64,000 bases of DNA from Paraburkholderia sp. BL10I2N1 (GTDB lineage: Bacteria; Pseudomonadota; Gammaproteobacteria; Burkholderiales; Burkholderiaceae): NCBI RefSeq assembly GCF_004361815.1, contig NZ_SNWA01000001.1, positions 620,001-684,000 of the forward strand, written 5' to 3'. Each line of letters begins with the position of its first letter. Position 1 is the first letter of the stretch. The position numbers and the translations under genes are program-made. Of this stretch, positions 26,274 through 35,704 are shown piece after piece. The notes below the pieces were generated by a model. It was given only the letters and a program-made list of their open reading frames with translations, was not told where the DNA came from and searched no databases.

Positions 26274-26555
26274 ATGAACTCGCCGAACAACGACAGCAAC
26301 ACGAGTCAGCGCCCGCGTCTGCGAACCATGTTCCGGCTGCACCGGGAATTCGTGCAGGATGGCTACGTGCTCCTCTATCCCCAGGGATCGATCAACCTCA
26401 ATCCGAGCGCCGGCGAAATACTCGCGCGTTGCGACGGTACGCGCGAGCTCGACGACATCATCGATGAACTCGAAGACCTGTTCGGCGCCTCCGATCTAGC
26501 CGCCGATGTTTACCGCTTTCTCGATCACGCACGCCAGCGCGGCTGGCTGGAATGA
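26274..26555 (+). CDS. pqqD: PQQ biosynthesis chaperone PqqD
   Basis: A 93-residue PqqD. The typical core is present: RPRLRTMFRLHREFVQDGYV, LLYPQGSINLNPSAGEIL, RCDGTRELDDIIDELE and the end FLDHARQRGWLE. PqqD binds the PqqA peptide and presents it to the radical-SAM enzyme PqqE. The start at 26274 gives the usual length; the frame is open to 26229. In most pqq operons pqqB and pqqC stand between pqqA and pqqD and pqqE follows; here they are absent and only 115 bases separate the two genes. Confidence 0.95.
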   Translation: MNSPNNDSNTSQRPRLRTMFRLHREFVQDGYVLLYPQGSINLNPSAGEILARCDGTRELDDIIDELEDLFGASDLAADVYRFLDHARQRGWLE

Positions 26556-26680
26556 CAAGCAAAGCGGCGCGTTGACCCTCCCGTAACATCCGGCAAGGCA
26601 AACGCGCCTGACAGTCCAGCCTTGAATTACCGCTGCGCGAAGTACCCAACCGCGACATGCGGCAGGTACTCCGCCTTCCA

Positions 26681-27916
26681 CTAGTGCGACGTACCCGCGT
26701 TGAGCGGCGTCGAAGATGCACGGGCACTGTCTGCGGTCAGCTTCGCACTGCTGGCCCGATAGCCGTTGGAGTACAAAAGAAACGACATGATGTCCGCGTA
26801 GTCCTGCGGTTTCATCTTGCCGGGACGATCGGCCGGCATGTTGGAAGCCATATAGCCGAACACGCCGCCGATAGTCAGATGCGCATTCGCTGCAGGTGCA
26901 AAAGCTGGCCCCTTCAGCGCCGGCGCGTTGACCCCCTGAAGCTCCGCGCCGTGGCACTTCGCGCACGATCCCGAATAGAGACTCTTGCCATGCGCTACCT
27001 GGGCGCTGTCGAACGACGGCGCGTCGGCAGACGAGCTTGAGTCGACCTTGATAAACCCGCCATGCTGCCGGCCCGCCGCACTCGCCAGTTGCGCGCGCAA
27101 CGCACTCACACGGCCGGATGCCGGTCCGTCGCGGTACGCAAATGAAGGCTGCGAAGGTTGGGCTGCCTGCGTTGATTCGGGCAGTGCCCATTTGCGTGTG
27201 AGTTCAGCTAACCGGCCGTCCGAGGCCATTCTGTCCAGCGCGGTATCGATGCGTTGCCGCATCGCCGTGCCGTTTGCGCCGAAGGCAAACACAAGATGCC
27301 AGTCTGCGTACGGCGACGTGGAGCCTGCCACGTCGAACTGTTGCTGTGGATGCTTTGCCGTATAAGCCACCACTGCCGGATACCAGACGATCGCACTCCG
27401 TGCATGCCCTTTGACGACCGCATCGACGGTAAGCTCCGGTGTGTTCTCGATATCAAGCGTGACGTCGCGTTGCTGCACGGCGATCAACTGCGCCGGGCTC
27501 GCATACGTGGCGGCGACCACATTAGCGGCTGTCTGCGCCGCAGAGGGATTCTTCTTCGTCACGCTTACGTAGCCTGAGCGCAGATAGCCACGAGAGAACA
27601 ACAGCTTGCTGCCCGAGCCATCCGCGACCGTCGAGCGCGGAAATCCCGCGATCACGTCGCAACTGTGTCGCAGCGCCTCGTTGAGTTCCTTGACCGAGAC
27701 GCCGTCGTCGTCGCTGCCGTCAAAGCCGCCCGCAGCAAGCGAAGCCGCAATGCCCGCCGTCTTGAAGGCTTCGCGTGCGACGGCCTGATCGAGCACTGTC
27801 GACGGGCTGCCGGGAAAGGTGCAGACGCGCACGCCCGCGGTCGCTACGCCTGATGCAAACGGGACGCCCGCCATGGCGAGGCTGGCCCATGCAATGAATC
27901 TGAGTGGTGTTTTCAT
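26681..27916 (-). CDS. fused periplasmic binding protein (XoxJ-like) and cytochrome c
   Basis: A 411-residue exported protein (signal peptide MKTPLRFIAWASLAMAGVPF, then ASGVATA). Residues about 28-260 resemble the quinoprotein-associated binding proteins XoxJ/MoxJ (RVCTFPGSPSTVLDQA, CDVIAGFPR, YADWHLVFAFG). After a Pro/Ser-rich linker, residues about 305-395 form a class I cytochrome c with CAKCH at 318-322 and an axial Met probably in MASNMPADRPGKM. In known clusters these are two proteins, the activator and the electron acceptor of the alcohol dehydrogenase. Here they are one chain, coded 79 bases behind the dehydrogenase gene. Converges on pqqD. Confidence 0.88.
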   Translation of the reverse strand: MKTPLRFIAWASLAMAGVPFASGVATAGVRVCTFPGSPSTVLDQAVAREAFKTAGIAASLAAGGFDGSDDDGVSVKELNEALRHSCDVIAGFPRSTVADGSGSKLLFSRGYLRSGYVSVTKKNPSAAQTAANVVAATYASPAQLIAVQQRDVTLDIENTPELTVDAVVKGHARSAIVWYPAVVAYTAKHPQQQFDVAGSTSPYADWHLVFAFGANGTAMRQRIDTALDRMASDGRLAELTRKWALPESTQAAQPSQPSFAYRDGPASGRVSALRAQLASAAGRQHGGFIKVDSSSSADAPSFDSAQVAHGKSLYSGSCAKCHGAELQGVNAPALKGPAFAPAANAHLTIGGVFGYMASNMPADRPGKMKPQDYADIMSFLLYSNGYRASSAKLTADSARASSTPLNAGTSH

Positions 27917-27995
27917 GACAACGCTTCCGATGTAAGCCCGGCTGCCACGGCCTATCCGCTTGCGCGACTGCGGCACCGTGGCCATGCCGCAAAAA

Positions 27996-29723
27996 TCAGC
28001 CGTGGTTGAGCGCGAATACGTAGAGCGTGCCGCCGCGCGGCACCTTCTCCGCCACCTTTGCCATCGGGCCGCCCCAGATAGGATTGGCGCCGCCGTAGCC
28101 CGCGAGAATCGCGACATACTCCTTGCCGTCGATTTCGAACACCGACGGCTGCGCGATGACGCCGCTGGCCAGCTTCGGGCTTTGCCAGAGGACCTTGCCG
28201 GTGGTTTCATCGAAGGCATAGAGGTGGCCGTCGAGCGATCCGCTAAACGCGACGCCACCCGCAGTGGTCGCGACACCGCCGTTCCACGGCAGTTTGGACC
28301 AGTGACTCCAGACCTTCTCGCCCGTGTTCACGTCGATTGCCTGCAACTCGCCGTAGCCTTTGCTGCCAGGTTCGGGCTTGATCTCGAAGCCTTCGCCGAG
28401 ATACGGCAAGCCCTCCATGTAGTTCACCGACTTGCCCGACAGCGACATGCACGCGTGCAGTGTCGGCACGATCGCGAGATGCTTCTCAGGATCGTACGAA
28501 ACCGACCACCAGTTCTTGCCGCCGAGGAAGCTCGGACACGTCTCGATCGTCGTGCCGGCTTTCGGATACTTCGAGTCGTCCTGGATCGGCGCGCCTTCGC
28601 TGGTATAGCCCGTCACCGACGTGGCCTTCACGAACGGCTTTGCATAGATCAGCTTGCCGTTGGTGCGATCGATCGCGTGAAAGAAGCCGTTGCGGTCTGC
28701 GTGAATGATCGCGTCGTAGTCCTTGTTCTGGTACTTGATGTTCGCGAGGACGGGGGTATTGACGCCGTCATAGTCCCAGCTGTCGTGTCTGGTGTACTGG
28801 TAGTGCCATTTGAGATCGCCCGTTTTTGGATCGAGCGCGAGCAGCGAATCGGAATACAGGTTGTCGCCCGGACGCAGGTCCGCAAGCCACGGCCCCGGAT
28901 TGCCCACGCCCCAGTACAGCGTCTTCGATGCGGGATCGTAGGTGCCCGTGAGCCACGCCGGCGCGCCGCCGTGCTCCTGCATGCCCTTGGGCCATGTGTC
29001 GCCGTGTTTCTCGTTCGCTCCGGGTATCGTGAAGCGCTTCCAGAGCACGTTGCCATTGTCGGGATTCAGTGCGGCGATAAAGCCGCGCGCACCATACTCG
29101 CCGCCTGCACTGCCGACGACCAGCGCGCCGTCAAGGGCGAGCGGCGCGAGCGAGAACGCGTAACCGATGCCCGGCTCGAACATCTGTTTCTTCCACACGA
29201 CTGCGCCGGTCTGCGCATCCAGCGCCGCAACCTCGCCACTCAGCATCGCGACATAGACGTTCTTCCCATACAGCGCCACACCGCGATTGATCACGTCGCA
29301 GCAGGCGGTCTTGTACGATTCCGGGCCGAGATTGGGCTCGTATTTCCACAACTGCTTGCCCGTCGTCGCATCGAATGCGTAGACGTTGTCCTTGGGTGTG
29401 GTCACGAACAGGAAGCGCCCGTTAACGATCGGCGTTGCTTCGAAACCCTGTTGCAGATCGGCGGGAAATTTGTAGCTCCACACCTGCTTGAGATCCTTCA
29501 CGTTGGACGTGTTGACTTCCTTGAGCGGCGAATGCGCCTGGCCGTTATAGGTGCGGTAGTACGTGAGCCAGCCGGGGTCCGCCTGCGCAGAGCTCAGTCG
29601 CTCGTAGGTAACGGGCGGATAGGCGTCTGCAAATACGGCCGATCCGGGCGCCAGACCGGCCGCGACGGCGATGCTCATCGCAAGCGCCCTCTTTCGCGTC
29701 ATCGAAGCTGAACGTGCTTTCAT
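27996..29723 (-). CDS. PQQ-dependent alcohol dehydrogenase, lanthanide type
   Basis: A 575-residue periplasmic quinoprotein without a cytochrome domain. The ATG at 29723 follows AGGGAGA and gives a signal peptide (KRALAMSIAVAAGLAPGSAVFA). The eight-bladed propeller shows W-motif repeats such as DAQTGAVVWKK and DPKTGDLKWHY. PQQ-pocket features are the vicinal Cys141-Cys142 pair (TACCDV), Glu in GGEYGARGF and Asn in GVGNPGPW. The catalytic Asp317 is followed by Asp319 in WDYDG; the second Asp is the known mark of lanthanide-dependent enzymes (XoxF, ExaF/PedH), while Ca enzymes have Ala, Ser or Thr there. It oxidises a primary alcohol to the aldehyde, which the divergent dehydrogenase at 30161 can oxidise further. 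Confidence 0.93.
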   Translation of the reverse strand: MKARSASMTRKRALAMSIAVAAGLAPGSAVFADAYPPVTYERLSSAQADPGWLTYYRTYNGQAHSPLKEVNTSNVKDLKQVWSYKFPADLQQGFEATPIVNGRFLFVTTPKDNVYAFDATTGKQLWKYEPNLGPESYKTACCDVINRGVALYGKNVYVAMLSGEVAALDAQTGAVVWKKQMFEPGIGYAFSLAPLALDGALVVGSAGGEYGARGFIAALNPDNGNVLWKRFTIPGANEKHGDTWPKGMQEHGGAPAWLTGTYDPASKTLYWGVGNPGPWLADLRPGDNLYSDSLLALDPKTGDLKWHYQYTRHDSWDYDGVNTPVLANIKYQNKDYDAIIHADRNGFFHAIDRTNGKLIYAKPFVKATSVTGYTSEGAPIQDDSKYPKAGTTIETCPSFLGGKNWWSVSYDPEKHLAIVPTLHACMSLSGKSVNYMEGLPYLGEGFEIKPEPGSKGYGELQAIDVNTGEKVWSHWSKLPWNGGVATTAGGVAFSGSLDGHLYAFDETTGKVLWQSPKLASGVIAQPSVFEIDGKEYVAILAGYGGANPIWGGPMAKVAEKVPRGGTLYVFALNHG

Positions 29724-30160
29724 GCTTGTCTCCCTGTTGAGTTGTTGACGCGATGCCGTGCGGCGCCCTCGTCTGGTCTTTCGCAGCATGGCTGCGCACC
29801 CATCAAGGCAAATCGCGTGCCATTTGTGTCGCTACGGCTTCGAGGCGGGCCGCCGTCGAAGGAAGGGGCGACGCGACCGTTATCCAGCGACCGTAGCCGC
29901 CGTCACGGTGTTGCACCTTGATACATCGCACGCCGTTTGTGTTGCTAAAGAAGACACCTGACACGTCGCTGCGCAGTCCTTCCGAAAGCCATCTGACCTG
30001 ATCTGCTCAGGACGGCCTTTGCCTCGTCGGCTCGTTCTCGAATGGCACGGTTCTCGCTGACTGTGGACTCACGATGAAGCGCATCCGCGCGGCGAGCCTG
30101 TTTCATGCAACCGGTTTGCGCCCCATCGCATCAGTCACACAATTACTGGAGGAGTCAGGC
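29724..30160. other. divergent control region of the alcohol and aldehyde dehydrogenase genes
   Basis: A 437-base gap between two divergent genes. A candidate sigma-54 promoter toward the aldehyde dehydrogenase lies at 30043-30058. I do not see a clear sigma-70 promoter for the quinoprotein gene. Short frames in it have no support. Confidence 0.5.
30043..30058 (+). promoter_or_regulatory. candidate sigma-54 promoter of the aldehyde dehydrogenase gene
   Basis: TGGCACGGTTCTCGCT matches the -24/-12 consensus TGGCACR-N4-TTGCW except for one base (TCGC for TTGC). The key GG and GC pairs are ten bases apart, as required. It lies about 100 bases before the start codon. Acetaldehyde dehydrogenase genes of this type are often under an enhancer-binding activator and sigma-54. 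Confidence 0.5.
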
Positions 30161-31681
30161 ATGAATCACGCAGACATGCAGTTTCTCAACGTCGAATTCC
30201 CGTACAAAAAGCAGTATGGCAATTTCATCGGTGGCGAATGGGTGGCGCCCGTCGGTGGCGAATACTTCGACAACCTCTCGCCGATCACCGGCGAGCCGTT
30301 CACGTCGATTCCCCGTTCACGCGAAGCCGATATCGAACTCGCGCTCGACGCCGCACATCGTGCGAAGGTCGCCTGGGGCAAGACCTCGACCACCGATCGC
30401 GCGAACATCCTGAACCGCATCGCCGATCGCATGGAAGCGAACCTGCAGCGTATCGCCGTCGCGGAAACCATCGACAACGGCAAGCCGCTGCGCGAAACGA
30501 TGGCCGCCGACATCCCGCTCGCCATCGATCACTTCCGCTACTTCGCGGGCTGTGTGCGTGCGCAGGAAGGTTCGATCTCCGAGATCGACGACGACACGGT
30601 GGCGTATCACTTCCATGAGCCGCTCGGCGTGGTCGGCCAGATCATTCCGTGGAATTTCCCGATCCTGATGGCGGTGTGGAAGCTCGCGCCCGCGCTGGCC
30701 GCCGGCAACTGCGTCGTGCTCAAGCCCGCCGAGCAGACTCCGGCGTCGATTCTCGTGCTGATGGAGGTCATCCACGACCTGCTGCCCCCGGGCGTGGTGA
30801 ACATCGTCAACGGCTTTGGCCTGGAAGCCGGCAAGCCGCTCGCGTCGAGCCGGCGCATCGCCAAGATCGCCTTCACCGGTGAAACGACGACCGGCCGTCT
30901 GATCATGCAGTACGCGAGCCAGAACATCATTCCGGTGACGCTCGAACTCGGCGGCAAGAGCCCGAACATCTTCTTTGCCGACGTGATCGACCACGACGAC
31001 AGCTACTTCGACAAGGCGCTCGAAGGCTTCGCGATGTTCGCGCTGAATCAGGGTGAAGTGTGCACATGCCCGTCGCGCGTGCTGATCGACGAAAAGATCT
31101 ACGACCGCTTCATGGAACGCGCGCTCAAGCGGGTGGCCGCCATCACGCAGGGGCATCCGCTCGACACGAAGACGATGATCGGCGCGCAGGCTTCACAGGA
31201 GCAGCTCGAGAAGATCCTCTCGTATGTCGATCTTGGCAGGCAGGAAGGCGCGCAATGCCTGATCGGTGGGGAGCGCACCACGCTGGCCGGTGAGCTGAGC
31301 AAGGGCTACTACGTGAAGCCGACCGTGTTCCGCGGCCACAACAAGATGCGCATCTTCCAGGAAGAGATCTTCGGACCGGTCGTTTCCGTGACGACCTTCA
31401 AGACCGAGGAAGAAGCGCTGGAGATCGCCAACGACACGCTCTACGGTCTCGGCGCCGGCGTCTGGACCCGCGACGGCACGCGCGCCTATCGCTTCGGCCG
31501 GCAGATCCAGGCCGGGCGCGTGTGGACCAACTGCTATCACGCGTATCCCGCGCACGCGGCATTCGGCGGCTACAAGCAGTCGGGCATCGGTCGCGAGAAC
31601 CACAGGATGATGCTCGACCACTACCAGCAAACGAAGAACCTCCTCGTCAGCTACAGCGACAAGCCGCTCGGCTTCTTCTGA
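30161..31681 (+). CDS. NAD-dependent aldehyde dehydrogenase (acetaldehyde type)
   Basis: A 506-residue aldehyde dehydrogenase similar to ExaC/AldB/AcoD. The ATG at 30161 follows GGAGGAG, whereas the open frame begins at 30074. Motifs: IIPWNFPIL (NAD site, about residue 165), FTGETTTGR, the general-base Glu in ELGGKSPN (about 265) and the catalytic Cys in [11 protein letters not shown] (about 303). It oxidises aldehydes to acids in the cytoplasm. Its position, divergent from the PQQ alcohol dehydrogenase, fits a two-step alcohol oxidation. Confidence 0.94.
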   Translation: MNHADMQFLNVEFPYKKQYGNFIGGEWVAPVGGEYFDNLSPITGEPFTSIPRSREADIELALDAAHRAKVAWGKTSTTDRANILNRIADRMEANLQRIAVAETIDNGKPLRETMAADIPLAIDHFRYFAGCVRAQEGSISEIDDDTVAYHFHEPLGVVGQIIPWNFPILMAVWKLAPALAAGNCVVLKPAEQTPASILVLMEVIHDLLPPGVVNIVNGFGLEAGKPLASSRRIAKIAFTGETTTGRLIMQYASQNIIPVTLELGGKSPNIFFADVIDHDDSYFDKALEGFAMFALNQGEVCTCPSRVLIDEKIYDRFMERALKRVAAITQGHPLDTKTMIGAQASQEQLEKILSYVDLGRQEGAQCLIGGERTTLAGELSKGYYVKPTVFRGHNKMRIFQEEIFGPVVSVTTFKTEEEALEIANDTLYGLGAGVWTRDGTRAYRFGRQIQAGRVWTNCYHAYPAHAAFGGYKQSGIGRENHRMMLDHYQQTKNLLVSYSDKPLGFF

Positions 31682-31733
31682 ACCTGCTGCGCCTGCAACT
31701 GCCAACGGCCAGCGTCGGCTGGCCCGTCCGGAC

Positions 31734-31760
31734 GGTGCGTCATGGCAGCCATGACGCACC
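31734..31760. terminator. convergent hairpin terminator
   Basis: A perfect 12-bp stem, GGTGCGTCATGG (31734-31745) with CCATGACGCACC (31749-31760), three-base loop, between the convergent aldehyde dehydrogenase and lacI-type genes. It can serve both directions. No long T-run is present. Confidence 0.65.
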
Positions 31761-31767
31761 ACGCGCG

Positions 31768-32781
31768 TCAGACCTGCGGCGGCGCTGCGACCGATGCCCG
31801 CATCGTCACCGTCAATGGAAAGTCGCGGAGAATGTCCCACGATGTGCCGTAGCACTGGTTCACCAGCCAGCGAACGGCATTCTGCGTCAGTTCGGCGGTT
31901 GGAATATGTACCGAAGTCAGCGCGGGCGCGGTGTAGGCTGCGGAATAGTCGTCGTCGTAGCCGATCACGGACACGTCGTCCGGCACCGAAATGCCCGCCT
32001 GCTGCAGACGCGACAGCGCGCTGACAGCCATGGTGTCGTTGGCGCAAAAGAGACCCGTGAAGCGTCGCTTCGAATCGAGCAGCGTCTGCACGCCGGCGTA
32101 GCCACCCTCATGCGAGAAATCCGATTCGACAAACGGCACCGACGCCCGATCGATTCCATGCCGCGCCAGCTCGGCGAAAAAGCCGTCGATCCGCGCGACG
32201 TTATCCGAAGCCGTAGACGGCCCAGAAATCACGGCGATATCGCAATGCCCGTGCTCGATCAGTGTGCGCGCGGCAAGCACGCCGCCGCGATGATGGTCCG
32301 CGCAAAACGACGCCTCCGGCAACTCGTCGAACGCGCGGTTCAGAAACGCGATCTTCGGATGCATCCGATGCAGCATCACCAGATCTTCGTCATGCAGATC
32401 GTGGCTGACCACCACCACCCCGTCGCAATCGCGCGCGATCAGAAAGCGCACCGCCTCGATCGCCAGTTCGCGCGGCGACGACTCGCCGCAGCCGGTCGCG
32501 ACCACCACGTGGCGGTTGACCTCGCGCAGTTCGGTATCGGTCTGCTTCAGGATCGTGCCGTAATACGAGCCGAAAAACGTCGGCACGAAGAGGCCGATCA
32601 TGCCGAGCGACTGCGTTGCCATCGCGCGGCCGATCGACGACGGGCGGAAGTTCAGCTGCTCGATCGCTGCCTGCACCCGCGCAGCGGCGTCGGCCGATAC
32701 CGGGCCTTTGCCGGAAATTACCCGCGATGCCGTCGACATACCCACGCCGGCCAGTGCCGCGACGTCTTTCAGGGTGGTCAC
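31768..32781 (-). CDS. LacI-family regulator of the beta-glucoside operon
   Basis: A 337-residue LacI/GalR-type repressor. The start GTG at 32781 (MTTLKDVAALAGVGMSTASR) follows GGAGAA. Residues 1-50 are the helix-turn-helix and hinge (VSADAAARVQAAIEQLNFRPS); the rest is the periplasmic-binding-like sensor domain (IGLFVPTFFGSYYG, NDTMAVSALSRLQQAGISVPDDVSVIGYDD). It is the last gene behind the ABC importer genes and probably binds the palindrome at 38422-38435. Confidence 0.93.
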   Translation of the reverse strand: MTTLKDVAALAGVGMSTASRVISGKGPVSADAAARVQAAIEQLNFRPSSIGRAMATQSLGMIGLFVPTFFGSYYGTILKQTDTELREVNRHVVVATGCGESSPRELAIEAVRFLIARDCDGVVVVSHDLHDEDLVMLHRMHPKIAFLNRAFDELPEASFCADHHRGGVLAARTLIEHGHCDIAVISGPSTASDNVARIDGFFAELARHGIDRASVPFVESDFSHEGGYAGVQTLLDSKRRFTGLFCANDTMAVSALSRLQQAGISVPDDVSVIGYDDDYSAAYTAPALTSVHIPTAELTQNAVRWLVNQCYGTSWDILRDFPLTVTMRASVAAPPQV

Positions 32782-32825
32782 GTATTCTCCGTTGATCCAG
32801 GTGCACTCAATGCGGCGAGATACCG

Positions 32826-33908
32826 CTAAAGACGCGCGCCGCCTGCCTCGTCGAACAGCGACACGTGCTCGCCATCGAGTGAGAACGCTGCGACTTCGTC
32901 TACTGCGATCGAGATCTTGTCCTGCACGATCGATGCGATCTGGGCGCCATGATAATCGACCCACATGACGCGATGGTTGCCCATCGGCTCGACCAGCGAA
33001 ACCGTTCCCTGATACGCACGACCTGCGCCAACCTTCACGTCCTCCGGACGGATGCCCAGCACGCAGGCGGTATTCACGTCGGGCAGCGTCCTGAACGGAT
33101 AGTGCGACACGTCGAGTTCGAAATGCGGATGGCGAAACCACACGCCGTCTTCGCGCCGCTCCAGGTGCCCCTTCAGCAGATTCATCGGCGGCGAGCCGAG
33201 AAACGTCGCAACGAACAGGTTCACTGGCTTCGCGTAGATCTGCGCGGGCGTGCCGATCTGCTGGATCACGCCGCCGCGCATCACGGCCATGCGGGTCGCG
33301 AGCGTCATCGCTTCGACCTGATCGTGCGTCACATAGATCATCGTCGCGCCGAGTTGCCGGTGCAGATGTTTCAACTCGCGGCGCAGTTCGGTGCGCAACT
33401 TCGCGTCGAGGTTCGACAGCGGCTCGTCGAACAGAAACACATCGGCCTCGCGCACGATCGCACGGCCGATCGCCACCCGTTGACGCTGTCCGCCCGACAG
33501 TTGCGCTGGCCGGCGCTTCAGCAGCGGTCCGAGTTGCAGCATGTCCGCCGCCCGCGTAACACGCCGTTCGATTTCCGCTTTCGGCGTGCCGTTGATCCGC
33601 AACGCGAACGACAGATTGCGCTTGACGTTCATCGTCGGATAGAGCGCATACGACTGGAATACGAGGGCAATGCGACGATCCTTCGGATCGGCCCACGTCA
33701 TATCCTGCCCGCCGATTTCGATGCTGCCGTCGCTGACGTCGATCAGGCCGGCGATGCTATGCAGGAGCGTGGACTTGCCGCATCCGGAAGGGCCGAGCAG
33801 CACGAGAAATTCGCCGGGCTCGACTTCGAGATCGAGCGCTTCGATGACGGTATTCGCACCCAGCTGGATCCTGAGATTGCGGATCGACACATTCGAAACG
33901 TTGGACAT
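32826..33908 (-). CDS. sugar ABC transporter ATPase (MalK/UgpC type)
   Basis: A 360-residue ABC ATPase. Walker A GPSGCGKST (about residues 39-47), Q-loop VFQSYALYP, signature LSGGQRQRVAIGRA, Walker B VFLFDEP and the switch His in YVTHDQ are all present. The C-terminal OB-type regulatory domain (VLGIRPEDVKVG) is typical of carbohydrate importers. It powers the two permeases encoded directly upstream in the operon. Confidence 0.95.
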   Translation of the reverse strand: MSNVSNVSIRNLRIQLGANTVIEALDLEVEPGEFLVLLGPSGCGKSTLLHSIAGLIDVSDGSIEIGGQDMTWADPKDRRIALVFQSYALYPTMNVKRNLSFALRINGTPKAEIERRVTRAADMLQLGPLLKRRPAQLSGGQRQRVAIGRAIVREADVFLFDEPLSNLDAKLRTELRRELKHLHRQLGATMIYVTHDQVEAMTLATRMAVMRGGVIQQIGTPAQIYAKPVNLFVATFLGSPPMNLLKGHLERREDGVWFRHPHFELDVSHYPFRTLPDVNTACVLGIRPEDVKVGAGRAYQGTVSLVEPMGNHRVMWVDYHGAQIASIVQDKISIAVDEVAAFSLDGEHVSLFDEAGGARL

Positions 33909-33911
33909 GCG

Positions 33912-34799
33912 TTAGCCCTTGACCGCGCCGGAAGCAATGCCGCGTACAAACCAGCGGCCCGAGATGAAGTAGATCGCGAGCGGCACCATCGACGTGAGGA
34001 TCGTCGCTGCCATGTTCACGTTGTAGAGCCGCTCGCCGGTTGTCGTGTTGATGATGTTGTTCAGCTGCACCGTCATCGGCAGGTTCTTCGTGCCGGCGAA
34101 CACCAGCCCGAGTATGAAGTCGTTCCAGATGCCCGTCACCTGCATGATGACCGCGACAACGATGATCGGCACCGACATCGGCAGCATCAGTTGCAGAAAG
34201 ATGCGCCAGAAGCCGCCGCCGTCGATGCGCGCCGCCTTGAACAGCTCGAGCGGAATCGACGCGTAATAGTTGCGGAACAGGAGCGTCATCACCGGCATGC
34301 CGAAGATCGTATGAATGACCACGATGCCTGGCAGCGAACTGAAGAGATGCACGCTGGCAAGCACGCGCACCAGCGGATACACCATCACCTGAACCGGAAT
34401 GAACGCACCGACCAACAGGATCGCGAAGAGCGCGCCCGCGCCGCGCGGACGCCAGAACGATAGCGCGTACCCATTGATCGCGCCGATCAGGATCGACAGG
34501 ATCGTACTCGGTACGACGATACGCACCGAATTCCAGAAACCGACCTGAATGCCATCGCAATCGAGCCCTGTACACGCGGACTGCCAGGCCGTGCTCCACG
34601 GTTCAAGCGTGAAGTGCACCGGCAGCGACAGCAAGTTACCCAGCCGGATTTCGGCCATCGGCTTGACCGACGTCACGAGCATTGCATAGAGCGGCAGTAG
34701 AAAAAACAACGCGGCGGTCAGCAGAAACGCGTACACGCCGATACGCGCCGGCGTGAAATGCGAGCGCCTCTTGGCAGGAGAGCGAGGCGTGTTCATCAC
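33912..34799 (-). CDS. sugar ABC transporter permease (MalG type)
   Basis: A 295-residue inner-membrane permease with six hydrophobic segments and the cytoplasmic EAA loop (PLELFKAARIDGGGFWRIFLQ, about residues 180-200). The N-terminal end overlaps the stop of the MalF-type gene by four bases. It pairs with that permease to form the pore. Confidence 0.94.
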   Translation of the reverse strand: MMNTPRSPAKRRSHFTPARIGVYAFLLTAALFFLLPLYAMLVTSVKPMAEIRLGNLLSLPVHFTLEPWSTAWQSACTGLDCDGIQVGFWNSVRIVVPSTILSILIGAINGYALSFWRPRGAGALFAILLVGAFIPVQVMVYPLVRVLASVHLFSSLPGIVVIHTIFGMPVMTLLFRNYYASIPLELFKAARIDGGGFWRIFLQLMLPMSVPIIVVAVIMQVTGIWNDFILGLVFAGTKNLPMTVQLNNIINTTTGERLYNVNMAATILTSMVPLAIYFISGRWFVRGIASGAVKG

Positions 34800-35704
34800 A
34801 CGTCCTTTCGCAACGCGGCGCGGCTGCGGACATAGAAGAACGGCGCAAGAATCGCGAGCACGGTCGCAAGAAGCACGATCGATGCAGCCGATGCCAGTCC
34901 GATATTCGCGCGTCCGAACAGATAGTCCATGATGAACTTCGCGGGCACTTCGCTGGCGGTGCCGGGACCGCCCTGCGTCATCGCGACGACAGCGTCATAG
35001 AGCTTCACGACCATCACGAACAGCAGCACGAACGCAGTCGACAGCGATGGCCCCAGCATCGGCACGACGATACTCGCGTAGACCCGCCAGCGCGGAATGC
35101 CGTCGATGCGCGCGGCTTTCCAGATCTCGTCGTCGATACCGCGCAGGCCCGCCAGCAGCAGCGCCATCACGAGCCCCGACGCCTGCCACACCGTGGCGAC
35201 GACGATCGTGTAGATCACCCAGTCCTGATCGATGATCCAGTCGAAGCGCACATGCTCGAAGCCCATCCTGTGCAGCACCGCCTGCACGCCGAGCTGCGGG
35301 TTCAGGATCCACTGCCACACGAGGCCCGTTGCGACGAACGACATGGCATACGGATACAGGAACACCGTGCGCAACGCGCCTTCCGCCACCACGCGCTGAT
35401 CGATGAAGATCGCCAGCAACAAACCAATCACCATGCACGCGACAATGAAGCACGCACCATAGATCACGATGTTCTGCAGCGACAGCAGCCAGCGGTCGTT
35501 GTGGAAAAGCCGCGCGTACTGCAGCGCGCCCGCAAAGTCGCCGGAAGGGAACGTCCGCGAATTGCTGAGCGAGACCCGTGCGGTCCACAACATCGTGCCG
35601 AGATACGCGAAGACGACCGTCAACAGCATCGGCATCATCGCGACCCAGGCAGTCAGCGGAAACCGCCTGCGTCGCAACGGGAGCGCGCGCATCGCTACGC
35701 TCAT
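34796..35704 (-). CDS. sugar ABC transporter permease (MalF type)
   Basis: A 302-residue permease with about six membrane segments and the EAA loop DDEIWKAARIDGIPRWRVYA (about residues 190-210). It overlaps both neighbours by four bases, the binding-protein gene before it and the MalG-type gene after it, so all are translationally coupled. Confidence 0.94.
   Translation of the reverse strand: MSVAMRALPLRRRRFPLTAWVAMMPMLLTVVFAYLGTMLWTARVSLSNSRTFPSGDFAGALQYARLFHNDRWLLSLQNIVIYGACFIVACMVIGLLLAIFIDQRVVAEGALRTVFLYPYAMSFVATGLVWQWILNPQLGVQAVLHRMGFEHVRFDWIIDQDWVIYTIVVATVWQASGLVMALLLAGLRGIDDEIWKAARIDGIPRWRVYASIVVPMLGPSLSTAFVLLFVMVVKLYDAVVAMTQGGPGTASEVPAKFIMDYLFGRANIGLASAASIVLLATVLAILAPFFYVRSRAALRKDV

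Noticed and set aside
27960..29711. A 583-codon plus-strand open frame
   Set aside because: Antisense to the PQQ alcohol dehydrogenase gene; composition is Arg-rich and no domain is seen.
31522..32829. 435-codon plus-strand frame
   Set aside because: Antisense to the LacI-family gene; no recognisable domain.
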